Part shown: positions 33,488-34,582 of the stretch, piece by piece
Layout of the letters: the number at the start of each line of letters is the position of its first letter
How positions within the stretch are numbered: position 1 is the stretch's first letter
Assembly: GCA_947601485.1 (NCBI GenBank)
Contig: CANQGF010000007.1
Span: 1 to 34,582 of the forward strand
Origin: an uncultured Bacilli bacterium
GTDB taxonomy: Bacteria; Bacillota_I; Bacilli_A; RF39; UBA660
Length of the DNA: 34,582 nt
Reading direction: 5' to 3'
The notes under the pieces: model-generated
What the model saw: the letters and a program-made list of their open reading frames with translations, nothing else
What the model was told of the DNA's origin: nothing
Databases searched by the model: none
Program-made: the position numbers and the translations under genes

Positions 33488-34114
33488 ATGAAGAAAGATG
33501 ATAAAGTAACAATTATGTTATTTTTTATAGTTATATTATTGATTATTTTATTAATAATTTATCATGATTATGAAAATAGAAGTATTCCAATCGATCGTAA
33601 AGTAGATTATATATTTGATAAATTTCCTTCTGAAAACGTTTTAAATGTTAGCAAAGATTTATTTTTAAAAGCTATTGAAATTTATAATACAGATAATTTA
33701 TCTTATGAAGGCGATGATGAATCTTTTACTTATTATTCTTATGGTAATTATGATAAATATAAGAAAATAATTCATCCCGAAGAAATAGATTCTATCTATA
33801 CAAAAGAAGAAACTAATAAATATAAAATGGATAAACATATCTATTCATTTAATGGGGGATTATTTATTGAAGATAATGGTAATAGTTATAATAAAAGATA
33901 TGTTGGTAGTATTATTGCATTAAGTCATTGGGACGAAAAATATGCTTATTTTGACATTAGTAATTATTATTGTGATAATTATAATTATATGGGTATCCTT
34001 AATAAAGAGCCAGATTGTAATTATCAAATTATCAATTCTACCTTCAAAGCCACTTTAGAAAATGATAATTTAGTTCTTTCTTCTTATAATGATATCAAAG
34101 ATATAATAAAATAA
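33488..34114 (+). CDS. Hypothetical protein with N-terminal membrane anchor
   Basis: A 208-residue protein with one hydrophobic segment at about residues 8-24 (VTIMLFFIVILLIILLIIY) and a Tyr/Asp/Asn-rich, probably extracytoplasmic rest. The C-terminal part contains YYCDNYNYMGIL and PDCNY, two cysteines placed to form a disulfide. I do not recognise the family. The start ATG follows AGTGATC closely. It ends at a hairpin shared with the convergent EIIB gene. Amino-acid style (Asn/Tyr-rich, low complexity) is like the tail of the membrane XRE regulator, but this is probably composition driven by AT bias. Confidence 0.65.
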   Translation: MKKDDKVTIMLFFIVILLIILLIIYHDYENRSIPIDRKVDYIFDKFPSENVLNVSKDLFLKAIEIYNTDNLSYEGDDESFTYYSYGNYDKYKKIIHPEEIDSIYTKEETNKYKMDKHIYSFNGGLFIEDNGNSYNKRYVGSIIALSHWDEKYAYFDISNYYCDNYNYMGILNKEPDCNYQIINSTFKATLENDNLVLSSYNDIKDIIK

Positions 34115-34152
34115 AAAAAATATATTAGACAATTTCGTCAATATATTTTTTT
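34113..34152. terminator. Bidirectional terminator between convergent genes
   Basis: AATATATTAGAC and GTCAATATATT arms (about 34119-34130 and 34137-34147) pair with one bulged base, flanked by an A run on the left and a T run on the right. It overlaps the last codons of the minus-strand EIIB-like gene. Confidence 0.75.
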
Positions 34153-34442
34153 AATTGTTTAGCATTTTTATCAAATATTATTTTTAATTGATTATCAATT
34201 TCCACAATTCCTTTAGCACCAAGTCTTTGAATAGCATCTTTTTGAACTAAACTAATATCTCTTAAAATAACTTTAAAACGACTCATATTACATTCAGCAT
34301 TAATAATATTATCTTTGCCACCTAAATAATCAATTAATTTATTTTCTTTAATAGCAAAATCTTTTCGTGTTAATTTAAGGGCCACCGCTAAAATAATTAA
34401 AATAACAATAGCTATTATTACATATTGAATTATTGGATTCAA
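34125..34442 (-). CDS. Membrane-tethered orphan PTS EIIB-like domain
   Basis: A 105-residue protein: one membrane segment (about residues 4-23, IIQYVIIAIVILIILAVALK) followed by a single glucose-family EIIB domain (about 34-105). EIIB marks are LIDYLGGKDNI, the N-M-S-R-F-K-V block, LRDISLVQKDAI, QRLGAKGIVEI and LKIIFDKNAKQL. In EIIB proteins the phosphorylated Cys lies three residues before this Arg (C-x-T-R). Here that position is Asn52 and a Cys lies one residue earlier, at 51, so phosphotransfer is doubtful. No EIIA or EIIC partner is nearby. TTG at 34442 is taken as start rather than GTG at 34451, because that GTG is part of the Shine-Dalgarno GGGTGAT. A TATACT -10 box lies about 15 bases upstream of the Shine-Dalgarno. 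A regulatory or structural role is inferred. Confidence 0.78.
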   Translation of the reverse strand: MNPIIQYVIIAIVILIILAVALKLTRKDFAIKENKLIDYLGGKDNIINAECNMSRFKVILRDISLVQKDAIQRLGAKGIVEIDNQLKIIFDKNAKQLKKYIDEIV

Positions 34443-34582
34443 ATTTATCACCCATAATAAGTATACTATAAAAATGTCTTTTTTAAAAGTCTAATTAAAT
34501 ATTATTCAGGATAAAAATACGAATTAAAAAGAGAAAAATAAGCAAAGCCAGTAATTATCTAAAAAAATAGCAACTTTTCTAT

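Noticed and set aside
1..34582. Mycoplasma-type genetic code (TGA as Trp)
   Set aside because: Trp in the conserved proteins is TGG, and TGA works as a stop without disrupting any frame.
1..34582. CRISPR arrays, insertion sequences, prophage, restriction or toxin-antitoxin systems, tRNA or rRNA genes
   Set aside because: No regularly spaced direct repeats, transposase or integrase motifs, terminal repeats, cloverleaf or rRNA sequence could be recognised on either strand.

Overview
This window is a piece of the chromosome of an AT-rich, spore-forming, low-GC Gram-positive bacterium. The genes are tightly packed and use the standard bacterial code: Trp is TGG, and TGA serves as a stop, for example at 22558-22560. 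Homologs of CotE, SpoIVA and a pro-sequence-bearing sigma-K point to the Bacilli. The strong A+T bias, short intergenic regions and missing rimM/trmD beside rpsP suggest a reduced gut-type lineage near the Mollicutes/Erysipelotrichia branch. That placement is inference; no rRNA is present to confirm it.

Layout. 1-1.7 kb: two minus-strand genes, one unknown and one AlkD-type DNA glycosylase, divergent from cotE. 1.8-4.8 kb: cotE, rpsP, khpA, then an unusual 606-residue fusion of an IspH-like domain to a polyprenyl diphosphate synthase. 4.8-5.4 kb: hsp20 under a textbook CIRCE operator. 5.4-5.7 kb: a promoter-to-terminator unit without a gene, a candidate small RNA. 5.7-10.4 kb: a two-gene surface module made of a membrane-anchored Ig-like repeat protein and an 1110-residue secreted repeat protein. 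10.5-11.2 kb: sigK on the minus strand. 11.3-17.1 kb: DNA maintenance and tRNA genes polA, mutM, cca, dnaD and nth. 17.2-19.3 kb: a membrane-bound XRE regulator and a secreted unknown. 19.3-21.5 kb: a hairpin-rich leader, spoIVA and hup, in the same order as in Bacillus subtilis. 21.5-23.9 kb: an unknown membrane protein and an unknown cytosolic protein. 24.0-31.9 kb: an rsmC-like methyltransferase (ybxB position), rpoB and rpoC. 32-34.5 kb: a SEDS glycosyltransferase, two small unknowns and a membrane-tethered orphan EIIB domain.

Functional links. CotE, SpoIVA and sigma-K are all mother-cell/coat components, so the organism very probably makes true endospores. The sigma-K start keeps a hydrophobic pro-sequence and a Ser-Tyr junction like that of B. 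subtilis, which predicts proteolytic activation. DNA repair is spread over three places (alkD, polA, mutM/nth). RpoB carries Lys and Asp at the two positions that are Gln513 and His526 in E. coli, a natural rifamycin-resistance signature.

Novelty. No CRISPR array, transposon, phage, tRNA or rRNA was seen. The best candidates for something undescribed are the IspH-prenyl synthase fusion, the candidate small RNA at 5.5-5.65 kb, the two-protein surface module, and the orphan EIIB domain with its cysteine displaced by one residue. Start codons were corrected in several genes using Shine-Dalgarno position and family N-termini. Many starts use a GTGAT-type Shine-Dalgarno very close to the promoter.
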